Shown piece by piece: positions 1 to 7,870 of a stretch of 64,000 nucleotides of DNA. Source of the stretch: Mycolicibacterium canariasense (GTDB lineage: Bacteria; Actinomycetota; Actinomycetes; Mycobacteriales; Mycobacteriaceae); assembly GCF_002101555.1 (NCBI RefSeq), contig NZ_LQOL01000038.1:124001-188000 (forward strand), written 5' to 3'. The first letter of the stretch is position 1; each line of letters opens with the position of its first letter. The position numbers were made by a program, and so were the translations under genes. Below the pieces are notes generated by a model. The model made no database searches. It worked only from the letters and a program-made list of their open reading frames with translations, and was not told the DNA's origin.

Positions 1-263
1 TGTGCTTCGTCTTCGGTCGCAGGCCCACCGCCCGGGTGGACAGCGTCGAGGACCCGCTGCGGTTGGTGCAGCGGGCCCGGGACATGTTGTGGCTCAACCG
101 ATCCCGATGGAACCGCTGCACCACCGGCGACACCCGGCGCGGGCGGCAGCTGTGGGTGTACGGCCGGGCGGGCGAACCGTGTCGCCGCTGCGGTACCACC
201 ATCGAGGTGGACGGCAGCGGCGACCGGATCAGCTACTGGTGCCCGAATTGCCAGGCGGCGTAA
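1..263 (+). CDS. nei: Endonuclease VIII (Nei), C-terminal fragment
   Basis: Partial gene; the 5' part lies before the window and the reading frame begins at base 3. The visible 86 residues are the end of an Fpg/Nei-family DNA glycosylase/AP lyase, which excises oxidised bases during base excision repair. The support is the C-terminal zinc finger, CRRC then about 16 residues then CPNC, placed right at the C-terminus as in Nei enzymes. The catalytic N-terminus is not visible. The following gene is convergent and its stop directly abuts this one. In Mtb, nei (Rv3297) sits at the start of the same syntenic block, which supports the assignment to Nei rather than Fpg. Confidence 0.85.
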   Translation, partial: CFVFGRRPTARVDSVEDPLRLVQRARDMLWLNRSRWNRCTTGDTRRGRQLWVYGRAGEPCRRCGTTIEVDGSGDRISYWCPNCQAA

Positions 264-1373
264 TCACTTCCAGGGCAGGGCCAGCCGACAGATCTTCTTG
301 ACCACCGAGAAGAACTGGGTGTGCAGCGGTCCACCGTTGTACGGCAGGCCGTAGCGCCCACAGATCTCCTTCACCTCGCCGGAGATCTCGGCGTACCGGT
401 GCGCGGGGATGTCCGGGAACAGGTGGTGTTCGATCTGGAAGGACAGGTTGCCACTGAAGATGTGGAACCACTTGCCACCAGTCAGGTTCGCCGAGCCCAG
501 CAGCTGCCGGTAGTACCACTGGCCACGGGTCTCGTCGCGGGTCTCCTCCACGGTGAACTCGTGGGTGCCCTCGGGGAAGTGCCCGCAGAAGATGATGGTG
601 TAGGACCACACGTTGCGCATCAGGTTGGCGGTCATATTGCCCGCGAACACAAAAGGCGCGAACGGGCCGGCCAACAGCGGGAAGGCGACATAGTCCTTGA
701 TGGTCTGCTTCTTGACCTTGGCCCACATCTCGGTGAGCATGTCCTTCTTGTCCCGCAGCTTGATCTCGCCGGCGCGGATCCGCTCGGTCTCCAGTTCGTG
801 CAGCGCCACGCCGTACTGGAAGAACACCATCAGCAGGAACGCGTAGAGCGGATTGCCCAGGTAGTACGGATGCCACCGCTGATCTTCGCTCATCCGCAGC
901 ACGCCGTAGCCGATATCGCGGTCCAGGTCCACGATGTTGGTGTAGGTGTGGTGCATGTAGTTGTGCGAGTGCCGCCACTGATTGGACGGGCAGGCCGAAT
1001 CCCATTCGAAGTTCTGACCGCGCAACGCCGGATCGCCCATCCAGTCGTACTGGCCGTGCATGACGTTGTGGCCGATCTCCATGTTGTCCAGGATCTTCGA
1101 CAGGCCCAGCAGCGCCGTGCCGATCGGCCAGGCCGGCGGCAGGAACAGCAGGGCGCGCCCGCCGACCTCCAGGCTGCGCTGCCACTTGATGATCTTGCGG
1201 ATGTAGGTGGCGTCGCGCTCACCGAGATCGGCCAGGGCGCGCTCGCGAATGGCGTCGAGTTCGGCACCGAAGGCCTCGAACTGTTCGGGGGTGAGGGTGT
1301 ACTTCGCGGAGGTCACAGCGGCGGGCGCCGGGGCCGGCGTGGTCGAGCTGGCGGGTAATTCGAGTGTGGTCAT
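264..1373 (-). CDS. desA3: Membrane fatty-acid (acyl-CoA) desaturase, DesA3-like
   Basis: A 369-residue membrane di-iron desaturase. The three histidine boxes are visible: HNVMH near residue 102, HNYMHH near residue 135, and QIEHH near residue 315. Hydrophobic stretches separate them. The family introduces a cis double bond, typically delta-9 in stearoyl-CoA, using electrons from a partner reductase. That partner is the gene just upstream, the same two-gene order as Mtb Rv3230c-Rv3229c (DesA3 and its oxidoreductase). The start chosen is the ATG preceded by GAAAGG on the coding strand; an upstream start would add 12 residues without a ribosome site. A FabR/DesT-like repressor is divergent from the pair and probably controls it. 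Confidence 0.93.
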   Translation of the reverse strand: MTTLELPASSTTPAPAPAAVTSAKYTLTPEQFEAFGAELDAIRERALADLGERDATYIRKIIKWQRSLEVGGRALLFLPPAWPIGTALLGLSKILDNMEIGHNVMHGQYDWMGDPALRGQNFEWDSACPSNQWRHSHNYMHHTYTNIVDLDRDIGYGVLRMSEDQRWHPYYLGNPLYAFLLMVFFQYGVALHELETERIRAGEIKLRDKKDMLTEMWAKVKKQTIKDYVAFPLLAGPFAPFVFAGNMTANLMRNVWSYTIIFCGHFPEGTHEFTVEETRDETRGQWYYRQLLGSANLTGGKWFHIFSGNLSFQIEHHLFPDIPAHRYAEISGEVKEICGRYGLPYNGGPLHTQFFSVVKKICRLALPWK

Positions 1374-1405
1374 GACATGCCTTTCACGTTGGAAGCCAAC
1401 AGTTC

Positions 1406-2473
1406 TCAAAGGTCGATCGCCACGTCACCGACGGGAGCGGTGATGCAGATCCGGATGTCTTCGCAGGCGTCGGTGGACACCGCGCCGTTGAGCAGATTGC
1501 GCACCGCGCCTTGGGTTTTGGTCCTGGTGCAGCTGAAGCAGATGCCCATCCGGCAGCCGCTCTCGGGCTGCAGCCCGGCCGCCTCGGCCTGTTCCAGCAG
1601 CGTCTTCCCGCTGTCGACCACCTCGACGCCGCTGCCGGTGAAGGTGATCGTGCCGCCGCCGGCGGCGTCCGGGGCGGCGAACACGGGCGGCACGAAGCTC
1701 TCCGACCGCGCATCCGGGCGCAGCGTCTGCACCGCGTCGACCAGGGCAGGTGGGCCGCACACGAACACCGCGTCGGGGTCGGACATGGCGGCCGACAGGT
1801 GATGCGGGGCGAAGTACCCGTCCAGGTCGGCACCGCGATCGTCGCGGGTGTAGCCATGCAGCACCTTCACCCCGGGCAGGGTGTCGAGTTCGTCGCGGTA
1901 GCAGGCCTGGGCGGCCGACCGGGCGTAGTGCACGAAGGCGATCTGCCCGGTGAACCCTTCGGCGAGCAGCGTCCGCAGCATCGACATCACCGGGGTGATC
2001 CCGCTGCCGCCGGAGACGAACAGGATGCGCCGGGGCCGCACGGCAGGCATGAAGAAGTCGCCGCCGACGGAGTCCAGGCCGACGATCATCCCCGGCTTGG
2101 CGTTCTCGTAGAGATAGGTCGAGACAAGGCCGCCGTCGTGCAGACCGATGGTCAGCTCGACCAGTCGGCTGCCCTCGGCGCTGGCCGGCGAGTAGGGCCG
2201 GGTGCGCCGGCGGCCGTCGATCTCGACGGACAGGTTGATGTGCTGGCCGGCACGGAAACCGGCGAAGGCGGCGTTGGGTTCCAGCGTCAAGGTGACGCTG
2301 CGGGAGCTCTGGCGGCGGACGGCCACCACCTTGGCGCGCGCGCTGCCCTTGATCCAGACCGGATCGACGATCTCGGTGTAGCGATCGACGCCGTGTGGTC
2401 CGGTGAGCAGATCCAGCAGCGGCGACCGGAGCACCCGGTCCCGCAACCTGTGCGTCAATGTTTCGGTGAACAT
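1406..2473 (-). CDS. Ferredoxin-NADP-type oxidoreductase with C-terminal 2Fe-2S domain (desaturase partner)
   Basis: About 355 residues. Domains in order: an FAD-binding ferredoxin-reductase barrel with the motif RPYSPAS, an NAD(P)-binding domain with GGSGITP and CGPPALV, and a plant-type [2Fe-2S] ferredoxin domain with CRMGICFSC followed by a distant cysteine near the C-terminus. This layout matches Mtb Rv3230c, which passes NADPH electrons to DesA3. The gene lies immediately upstream of the desaturase, consistent with one operon. The ATG at 2473 begins MFTETL. It falls inside an 18-bp palindrome resembling a FabR/DesT operator, so a repressor bound there could block early transcription. A TTG 12 codons upstream is a less likely start. 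Confidence 0.92.
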   Translation of the reverse strand: MFTETLTHRLRDRVLRSPLLDLLTGPHGVDRYTEIVDPVWIKGSARAKVVAVRRQSSRSVTLTLEPNAAFAGFRAGQHINLSVEIDGRRRTRPYSPASAEGSRLVELTIGLHDGGLVSTYLYENAKPGMIVGLDSVGGDFFMPAVRPRRILFVSGGSGITPVMSMLRTLLAEGFTGQIAFVHYARSAAQACYRDELDTLPGVKVLHGYTRDDRGADLDGYFAPHHLSAAMSDPDAVFVCGPPALVDAVQTLRPDARSESFVPPVFAAPDAAGGGTITFTGSGVEVVDSGKTLLEQAEAAGLQPESGCRMGICFSCTRTKTQGAVRNLLNGAVSTDACEDIRICITAPVGDVAIDL

Positions 2474-2482
2474 ATGTACACT
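2465..2482. promoter_or_regulatory. Putative FabR/DesT-type operator
   Basis: GGTGAACAT/ATGTACACT is an imperfect inverted repeat; 7 of 9 positions pair. On the minus strand it reads AGTGTACA-TA-TGTTCACC. As I remember the FabR palindrome (AGCGTACA-N2-TGTACGCT), this matches 12 of 16 positions. It overlaps the start codon of the desaturase reductase and faces the divergent FabR-like gene. The assignment is inferred from the motif and the context. Confidence 0.5.
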
Positions 2483-2541
2483 GTGAGTCGGTAAGAAGTG
2501 CACGGTCAAGGAAAACTAGCAGGTTGTGACGGGCATAACAT

Positions 2542-2621
2542 AGTGAACAGTCGTACTCCGAATTCACAAACACTTGACACCGGAACACCGGCCGGAGCGC
2601 AGCCGTGTCCGGTTGTACGCT
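2542..2621. promoter_or_regulatory. Secondary FabR-like half-sites in the divergent intergenic region
   Basis: Two weaker matches to the same motif sit closer to the regulator. AGTGAACA-GT-CGTACTCC is at 2542-2559; its left half repeats the TGAACA of the main site. A perfect TGTACGCT half-site is at 2614-2621 with a poor partner half. A TTGACA hexamer is at 2574-2579, but no convincing -10 is spaced from it. These may be autoregulatory sites for the TetR gene; the evidence is motif similarity only. Confidence 0.3.
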
Positions 2622-2629
2622 CGGTGGTT

Positions 2630-3313
2630 GTGGATAGTGAGGCTCCGAGGTCCCGCACTGGGCGGCCCGCACGCTCGAGTCGGTCGCGGTCGCGAGACAC
2701 CCTGTCCCGAGAGGAACGCAAAGAGGTCACTCGTCGGGCGATCGTCTCGGCCGCACTGGAACTGCTCGAGGAGGGCAGTTTCACCGGACTGAGCCTGCGC
2801 GAGGTGACCCGCAAGGCGGGCATCGTGCCGGCGGCCTTCTATCGGCATTTCGATTCGATGGAATCACTGGGCCTGGTGCTGATCGACGAATCGTTCCGGT
2901 CGCTGCGCGACATGCTCCGCGGCGCGCGCGCCGGAAAACTCGATCCGAACCACGTCATCGATTCCTCCGCCGAGATCCTCATCGCGAGCATCAGCGAGCG
3001 CCGCGAGCACTGGCGTTTCATCACCCGCGAACGGGCCAGCGGCGTGGCCGTGCTGCGCTACGCCATTCGCACCGAAATCCGGCTTCTCACTTCCGAACTC
3101 GCCATCGACCTGGCCCGGTTCCCCGGCCTGAAGAATTGGAGCAGCGAGGATCTCAACATCCTGGCCAACCTGTTCGTCAACGCCATGATCTCGATCGCCG
3201 AGACCACCGAGGATGCCGCCGACGCCGCCGCACTGGAGGAGATCAAGCGCATCGCCGTCAAACAGATGCGGATGATCGCCGTCGGGGTGCGGGGTTGGCG
3301 CAGTGCAGACTGA
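2630..3313 (+). CDS. TetR-family transcriptional repressor, FabR/DesT type (unsaturated fatty acid regulator)
   Basis: About 227 residues. After a basic Ser/Arg-rich leader, the helix-turn-helix contains LSLREVTRKAGIV and AFYRHF, followed by DSMESLGLVLIDES. This is strikingly like E. coli FabR (LSLREVAREAGIA, FYRHF, LGLTMVDES), and the C-terminus (RERASGVAVLRYAI, KQMRMI) also follows FabR. FabR and Pseudomonas DesT repress fatty-acid unsaturation genes and sense acyl-CoA or acyl-ACP. In Pseudomonas, DesT is encoded beside an acyl-CoA desaturase and its reductase, the same gene set as here. The start is uncertain: GTG codons at 2624 and 2630 both lack a clear ribosome site, and the frame stays open upstream to 2498. 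Confidence 0.88.
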   Translation: MDSEAPRSRTGRPARSSRSRSRDTLSREERKEVTRRAIVSAALELLEEGSFTGLSLREVTRKAGIVPAAFYRHFDSMESLGLVLIDESFRSLRDMLRGARAGKLDPNHVIDSSAEILIASISERREHWRFITRERASGVAVLRYAIRTEIRLLTSELAIDLARFPGLKNWSSEDLNILANLFVNAMISIAETTEDAADAAALEEIKRIAVKQMRMIAVGVRGWRSAD

Positions 3314-3334
3314 CGCCGGTGTGTCCGCGGCGCA

Positions 3335-4105
3335 TCACCGCGGCGTGCCGCCCCCGTCGACGATCACCACCTGACCGGTGATGTAACTACCCGCCCCGGA
3401 GCACAACAGCAGTGCGGCCCCGACCATTTCGTCGGGCGACGCCAGGCGCTGCATCAAGGTCTTCGCCGCCATCGCGTCGATCGCCTCCGGCGGATTGTTG
3501 CGCATCATGTCAGTGTCGACCGGCCCGGGGGCGATCGCGTTGACCCGGATGCCCAGCGGTGCGAACTCCGCCGCCATCGAGCGGGTCACCGACATCAGGG
3601 CGGCCTTGGCCGAGGCATAGATGGACAGGGACGGCGCGAAGGTGAATGCGCCCACCGACACCACGTTCAGCACCGCCGCGGCAGGGCTGCGCTGCAGATG
3701 GGGCAGTGCGTGTTGGACCAGGAACACCGGGCCCTGCACATTGACCGCGTACGACTTGTCCCACGCCTGCACCGTCATCGACCCGACGGGCTGCGCCAAG
3801 GCATTGGCGGCGTTGTTGACCACCACGTCGATCCCGCCGAACTCGGCGACCGTGCGGTCCACCAGCACCGCCAGATCGTCGACGTTGCCCAGATGCGCCG
3901 GCACCCCGATGGCGGCCGCGCCCAGGCTCCGCAGCCCCTGCGCGGCGGCCGCACACGCGTCGGGCTTGCGGCTGGCCACCACCACTCGGGCCCCGGCCAG
4001 CGCGAAACCCTCGGCCAGCGCGAGGCCGATCCCCCGGGTGCCGCCGGTGACCACGACGGTGCGTCCGGACATGTCGAACAGCGTGTCGAACCGGGTGCGA
4101 TCCAT
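3335..4105 (-). CDS. Short-chain dehydrogenase/reductase (SDR)
   Basis: A 256-residue classical SDR. It has the Rossmann glycine motif TGGTRGIG at about residues 20-27, NNAAN near residue 97, the catalytic Ser of the NVVSVG segment, and the Tyr-Lys pair in YASAK. The C-terminal ITGQVVIVDGG strand is typical of FabG-like enzymes. The reaction is NAD(P)(H)-dependent oxidation or reduction of a hydroxyl or keto group. The substrate cannot be read from the sequence. It converges on the TetR gene, with 21 bp between the stops, and has no obvious operon partner. Confidence 0.9.
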   Translation of the reverse strand: MDRTRFDTLFDMSGRTVVVTGGTRGIGLALAEGFALAGARVVVASRKPDACAAAAQGLRSLGAAAIGVPAHLGNVDDLAVLVDRTVAEFGGIDVVVNNAANALAQPVGSMTVQAWDKSYAVNVQGPVFLVQHALPHLQRSPAAAVLNVVSVGAFTFAPSLSIYASAKAALMSVTRSMAAEFAPLGIRVNAIAPGPVDTDMMRNNPPEAIDAMAAKTLMQRLASPDEMVGAALLLCSGAGSYITGQVVIVDGGGTPR

Positions 4106-4378
4106 GCCGGCCAGTAGACCAGATCACGGCAGGTCATCGCCGTCGGATCGGACCAGATCCGGTGGTGCGGCAAATGTCTAGGTTTAGCGCGAGGCGGGTA
4201 CTTGCGTGCATACTCAGCAATGAACATCGACAGCCACGATGGAGGCGGTCACACCGCTCGCTCGCGACCAACGACGGCCCGGGCAAGTATTTGACGAGCC
4301 CGACAGTTAATCTAGGCGCGCACGAGGGGAAATACGAGCCTTGCTGATTAGCGCGCCCCCGCGACGACGGAGGTGAAG
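4106..4378. other. Intergenic region upstream of the FkbM methyltransferase
   Basis: About 270 bases between divergent genes, more AT-rich than its surroundings. A TTGACG hexamer lies at 4291-4296, but the following TAATCT is too close for a standard promoter. No open frame with a ribosome site and no strong hairpin was seen. It presumably carries promoters for both flanking genes. Confidence 0.4.
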
Positions 4379-5146
4379 ATGCAGGTTGCTGGACGCAAGT
4401 TGGGGATAATTGCGAGTTCGTTGTTGCAACGCCGACATTATGTCGCCGCCCGCAACATGGTGCGGCTTTACGACCATCCGCTCCGGATGTTCGCCCGTTA
4501 CCTCGCCGGGACCGGCGAGTATCCGTACACCGTCCGCGTTCGCACCCCGCAGTCCTGGCTGGCGCTGCGGCTGAATTCGGCGCACGACGTGCTCACGGTC
4601 AACGAGATCTTCTGCCGCGACGACTACCACGCCGACAACTCCGACGAGGTGATCGTCGATTTCGGATCGAATATCGGCATCTCCGCCGCGTACTTCCTCA
4701 CCCGCACCCCGGCGGCCTATGCCTACCTTTTCGAGCCGCTACCGTCCAACGTGGCCAAGCTCAAGGACAATCTGCACCCCTTCGAGGGCCGGTACGAACT
4801 CCGTGAGGTCGCGGTCGGCGTGAGCGACGGTGAGGTGGAGTTCGGCTGGGAGGACAGCGGCCGGTACGGCGGGGTGAACGCACACCTGGACCACACCCTC
4901 ACCGTGACATGCGTCAATTCGCAGACCGTGCTGAAGGAAATCATCGGCAAGCACGGGCACATCGACATTCTGAAGATCGATATCGAGGGACTCGAAGCGC
5001 AGGTCATCGACAACATCCCGCCGTCGTTGGCCCGCAATATCAACAAGCTTTATGTCGAGTACATCTTCGACCGTAATCCGCTGGCCGAGACGCACACGCT
5101 GCGTCACTACGGCGGCATTGCCCAATTCATTCGCAAGGCGAACTGA
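4379..5146 (+). CDS. FkbM-family methyltransferase
   Basis: About 255 residues. The SAM-binding motif I is VDFGSNIGIS near residue 95, followed by an acidic end of the second strand (YLFEPLPSN) and the FkbM-type ILKIDIEGLE segment that precedes the C-terminal strands. FkbM-like enzymes are usually O-methyltransferases acting on sugars or polyketides; here no glycolipid or polyketide cluster is adjacent, so the substrate is unknown. The start is the ATG with GGAGG five bases upstream; a GTG two codons earlier overlaps that ribosome site. The gene stands alone, and its first third looks less GC-rich than its neighbours by eye, so horizontal acquisition is possible. Confidence 0.85.
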   Translation: MQVAGRKLGIIASSLLQRRHYVAARNMVRLYDHPLRMFARYLAGTGEYPYTVRVRTPQSWLALRLNSAHDVLTVNEIFCRDDYHADNSDEVIVDFGSNIGISAAYFLTRTPAAYAYLFEPLPSNVAKLKDNLHPFEGRYELREVAVGVSDGEVEFGWEDSGRYGGVNAHLDHTLTVTCVNSQTVLKEIIGKHGHIDILKIDIEGLEAQVIDNIPPSLARNINKLYVEYIFDRNPLAETHTLRHYGGIAQFIRKAN

Positions 5147-5194
5147 ATCCCGTCCGATCGGCAATTCCGGTCGGTGCAGCGAACGATTTATCGG

Positions 5195-6043
5195 TCACGT
5201 TAATAATGTCCGGTGACTGACGAATTCGCGGAACACGCCGCTGAGGGGGTCCCGGAACGCCAGCCGCTGCGCCAGCAGCCGCAGTGGCCGGGAGAAGTCC
5301 CCCGGTGCGATATCGATCACATCGGGATAGAGCGGATCGTTGTCGATCGGGATGCCGATCGAGGCCAGGTGCACGCGCAATTGGTGCGTGCGGCCGGTCC
5401 GCGGGGACAGGCGGTAGCGCTCGTTGCCGAGGGCTTCGACATGGGTCTCGGCGTTGGGCTCCCCCGGCACCTCGAAAGCCTGTAACCGGCCGCGTTCTTT
5501 GACGATCCGGCTGCGCAGCACCGTGGGCAGTTCGACGGTCGGCGTGCCGGTGGCCCTGGCCAGATACGTCTTGTGCACCGACCCCGCGGCGAACATCGTC
5601 TGATACGCGCCACGAACCGCACGGCGCGCCGTGAACAACAGCACCCCGGCCGTCAGCCGGTCCAGCCGGTGCGCCGGGCTCAGCTCCGGCAGCTCCAACT
5701 CGCGGCGCAACCGCACCAAGGCGGTCTGGGCGACATGCCCGCCGCGCGGCATGGTGGCCAGGAAATGCGGCTTGTCGACCACCACGATGTCGTCGTCGCG
5801 GTACAGGACGGGCATCGCGAAGGGCACCGGCACCTCGTCGGGCAGCTCGCGGTACAGGAAGACATGGGCGCCGGCAGGCAGCACGGTGGATGCGTCGGCC
5901 ACGGTGCCGTCGGCGCAGAACACCTCGCCGGCAAGCACCTTGGCGCCGCCACCGAAACGCCGCTGCAGCTCGTCGTGCAGATTGCCGCCCTGCACCCGCA
6001 GTCGGGACGGGCCGATACCGTCGTAACCCGGCCGACCCGGCAC
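5195..6043 (-). CDS. RluA-family RNA pseudouridine synthase (Rv3300c-like)
   Basis: A 282-residue pseudouridine synthase. The catalytic motif HRLDRLTAGVLLF, with the Asp nucleophile, sits near residue 128; it is preceded by IVVVDKPHFLATMPRGG and followed by GRTHQLRVHL, all standard RluA signatures. It isomerises uridine in rRNA or tRNA; the target base is not predictable. The GTG start at 6043 lies two bases after the glpD2 stop, implying a shared transcript, as for Mtb Rv3300c downstream of glpD2. The reading frame is open far upstream over glpD2, but that part is antisense-like noise in another frame. Confidence 0.9.
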   Translation of the reverse strand: MPGRPGYDGIGPSRLRVQGGNLHDELQRRFGGGAKVLAGEVFCADGTVADASTVLPAGAHVFLYRELPDEVPVPFAMPVLYRDDDIVVVDKPHFLATMPRGGHVAQTALVRLRRELELPELSPAHRLDRLTAGVLLFTARRAVRGAYQTMFAAGSVHKTYLARATGTPTVELPTVLRSRIVKERGRLQAFEVPGEPNAETHVEALGNERYRLSPRTGRTHQLRVHLASIGIPIDNDPLYPDVIDIAPGDFSRPLRLLAQRLAFRDPLSGVFREFVSHRTLLT

Positions 6044-6045
6044 GC

Positions 6046-7797
6046 TCAATTCAGCGGTACCGGTTCCAGGATCTCGGCCCTGGCCTCCGGCGCGGCGGCC
6101 CGCAGCGCGTCGGCGGACGTGTCGTCGGGCTGGGTCTGGGATTGCACCTCGGCCTCCACCCGGGCCAGGTAGGTCCGCACCTCCCGGTCCACGTCCGCGG
6201 CACTCCAACCCAGAACGGGCGCAACGACTTCGGCGACCTCGGCCGCACAGTCCACCCCGCGATGCGGATACTCGATCGAGATGCGCATGCGGCGGGCCAG
6301 GATGTCCTCCAGATGCAGGGCACCCTCCGCGGCCGCCGCGTACACCGCCTCCACCTTGAGGTACACCGGGGCTGCGGTGATCGGCTCCAGCAGTTCGGGC
6401 TGCACCACCCCGTCTGGGGAGGCCATGGCCAGCACCTCGCCGATCAGCGACCCGTACCGGTCCAGCAGATGCCGCACCCGGTACGGGTGCAGGCCGTAGT
6501 GCCTGCCGACATGCTCGGTCTGGTTCACCAGTGCGAAGTAGCCGTCGGCCCCCATCAGCGGCACCTTCTCGGTGATCGACGGCGCCACCCGGGTCGGCAC
6601 GAACTCGGCTGCGGCGTCGATCGCGTCGGCACCCATCACCCGGTAGGTGGTGTATTTGCCACCCGCGATGGCCACCAGTCCTGGCGAGGGCACCGCCACC
6701 GCGTGCTCGCGGGACAGCTTCGAGGTCTCCTCGCTCTCGCCCGCCAGCAGCGGCCGCAACCCGGCGTACACCCCGTCGATATCGTCGTGCGTCAACGGGG
6801 TGGCCAGCACCGTGTTGACGTGGCCGAGGATGTAGTCGATATCGGCCTTGGTCGCGGCCGGGTGCGCGAGATCGAGATTCCAGTCGGTGTCGGTGGTGCC
6901 GATGATCCAGTGCGTGCCCCACGGGATGACGAACAGCACCGACTTCTCGGTGCGCAGGATGATCGCCACCTCGCTGACGACGCGGTCCCGCGGCACCACG
7001 ATGTGCACCCCCTTGGAGGCCCGCACCCGGAACCGGCCGCGCTCCTTGGCCAGTGCCTGGATCTCGTCGGTCCACACCCCGGTGGCGTTGACCACCACGT
7101 GGCCGCGCACCTCGGTCACCGCACCGTTCTCGGAGTCGCGCACCTTCACCCCGGTGACCCGGTCGCCCTCCCGCAGCAGCGCCACCACCTGCGTCGAGGT
7201 CCGCACCACCGCGCCGTAGTGGGCGGCCGTGCGCGCCACCGTCATGGTGTGCCGGGCGTCGTCGACGACGGTGTCGTAGTAGCGGATACCGCCGATGAGC
7301 GAACTCCGCTTGAGCCCCGGAGCCAGCCGCAACGCCCCGGCCTTGAGCAGATGCTTTTGTGGCGGAACGGATTTCGCGCCGCCCAGCTGGTCGTAGAGGA
7401 AGATGCCGGCGGCGACGTAGGGCCGCTCCCACAGCCGTTTGGTCAGCGGGAACAGGAACGGCAGCGGCTTGACCAGGTGGGGGGCCAGCGTCGTCAGCGA
7501 CAGCTCGCGCTCGTGCAGCGCCTCGCGAACCAGGCCGAACTCCAGTTGCTCCAGGTAGCGCAGGCCACCGTGGAACATCTTGGAACTGCGGCTCGACGTT
7601 CCGGATGCGAAATCGCGGGCTTCGACCAGGGCGACCCGCAGTCCGCGCGTCGCGGCGTCCAGTGCCGCTCCGGAGCCGACCACACCGCCACCGATGACCA
7701 CGACGTCGAACTGTTCACTGCCCAGCCGCTGCCAGGCCGTCGCACGCTGGTCGGGCCCGAGCTGAGCTTGACCATTGCCTGAGATCGGGTCAGTCAC
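6046..7797 (-). CDS. glpD2: Glycerol-3-phosphate dehydrogenase (FAD, respiratory)
   Basis: About 583 residues, nearly colinear with Mtb GlpD2 (Rv3302c). The N-terminal FAD-binding motif is VVIGGGVVGSG at about residues 33-43, followed by the GlpD signature SRSSKMFHGGLRYLE. The C-terminal glycerol-3-phosphate oxidase domain ends AEILEPVPLN. The enzyme oxidises sn-glycerol-3-phosphate to dihydroxyacetone phosphate at the membrane and passes electrons to the quinone pool. The GTG start gives VTDPISG; a longer frame adds only eight residues. The pseudouridine synthase follows in the same transcript. No glycerol kinase or uptake gene is adjacent. lpdA lies 73 bases upstream and may be co-transcribed. 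Confidence 0.96.
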   Translation of the reverse strand: MTDPISGNGQAQLGPDQRATAWQRLGSEQFDVVVIGGGVVGSGAALDAATRGLRVALVEARDFASGTSSRSSKMFHGGLRYLEQLEFGLVREALHERELSLTTLAPHLVKPLPFLFPLTKRLWERPYVAAGIFLYDQLGGAKSVPPQKHLLKAGALRLAPGLKRSSLIGGIRYYDTVVDDARHTMTVARTAAHYGAVVRTSTQVVALLREGDRVTGVKVRDSENGAVTEVRGHVVVNATGVWTDEIQALAKERGRFRVRASKGVHIVVPRDRVVSEVAIILRTEKSVLFVIPWGTHWIIGTTDTDWNLDLAHPAATKADIDYILGHVNTVLATPLTHDDIDGVYAGLRPLLAGESEETSKLSREHAVAVPSPGLVAIAGGKYTTYRVMGADAIDAAAEFVPTRVAPSITEKVPLMGADGYFALVNQTEHVGRHYGLHPYRVRHLLDRYGSLIGEVLAMASPDGVVQPELLEPITAAPVYLKVEAVYAAAAEGALHLEDILARRMRISIEYPHRGVDCAAEVAEVVAPVLGWSAADVDREVRTYLARVEAEVQSQTQPDDTSADALRAAAPEARAEILEPVPLN

Positions 7798-7870
7798 GAT
7801 TCCGAGCCTACGTTGCCCCACCCGGCGATGCGCCGCGCCGCGGTGCCGAACTCGCCTTTAGTCCAGGTCG

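Noticed and set aside
229..1185. Second long minus-strand frame overlapping the desaturase
   Set aside because: Arg/Gly/Pro-rich translation without domains, in another frame of the same strand; a GC-rich shadow of the real desaturase gene.
4291..4314. TTGACG/TAATCT promoter before the FkbM gene
   Set aside because: The two hexamers are only 12 bases apart, outside the workable range; kept only as a comment on the intergenic region.
5147..5194. Terminator between the FkbM and pseudouridine synthase genes
   Set aside because: The 48-base convergent gap has only short, interrupted dyads; no stem longer than about five pairs.
6044..7432. N-terminal extension of the pseudouridine synthase frame across glpD2
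   Set aside because: The frame remains open only because of GC-rich sequence; glpD2 homology on the same strand in another frame is unambiguous, and a GTG start directly follows the glpD2 stop.
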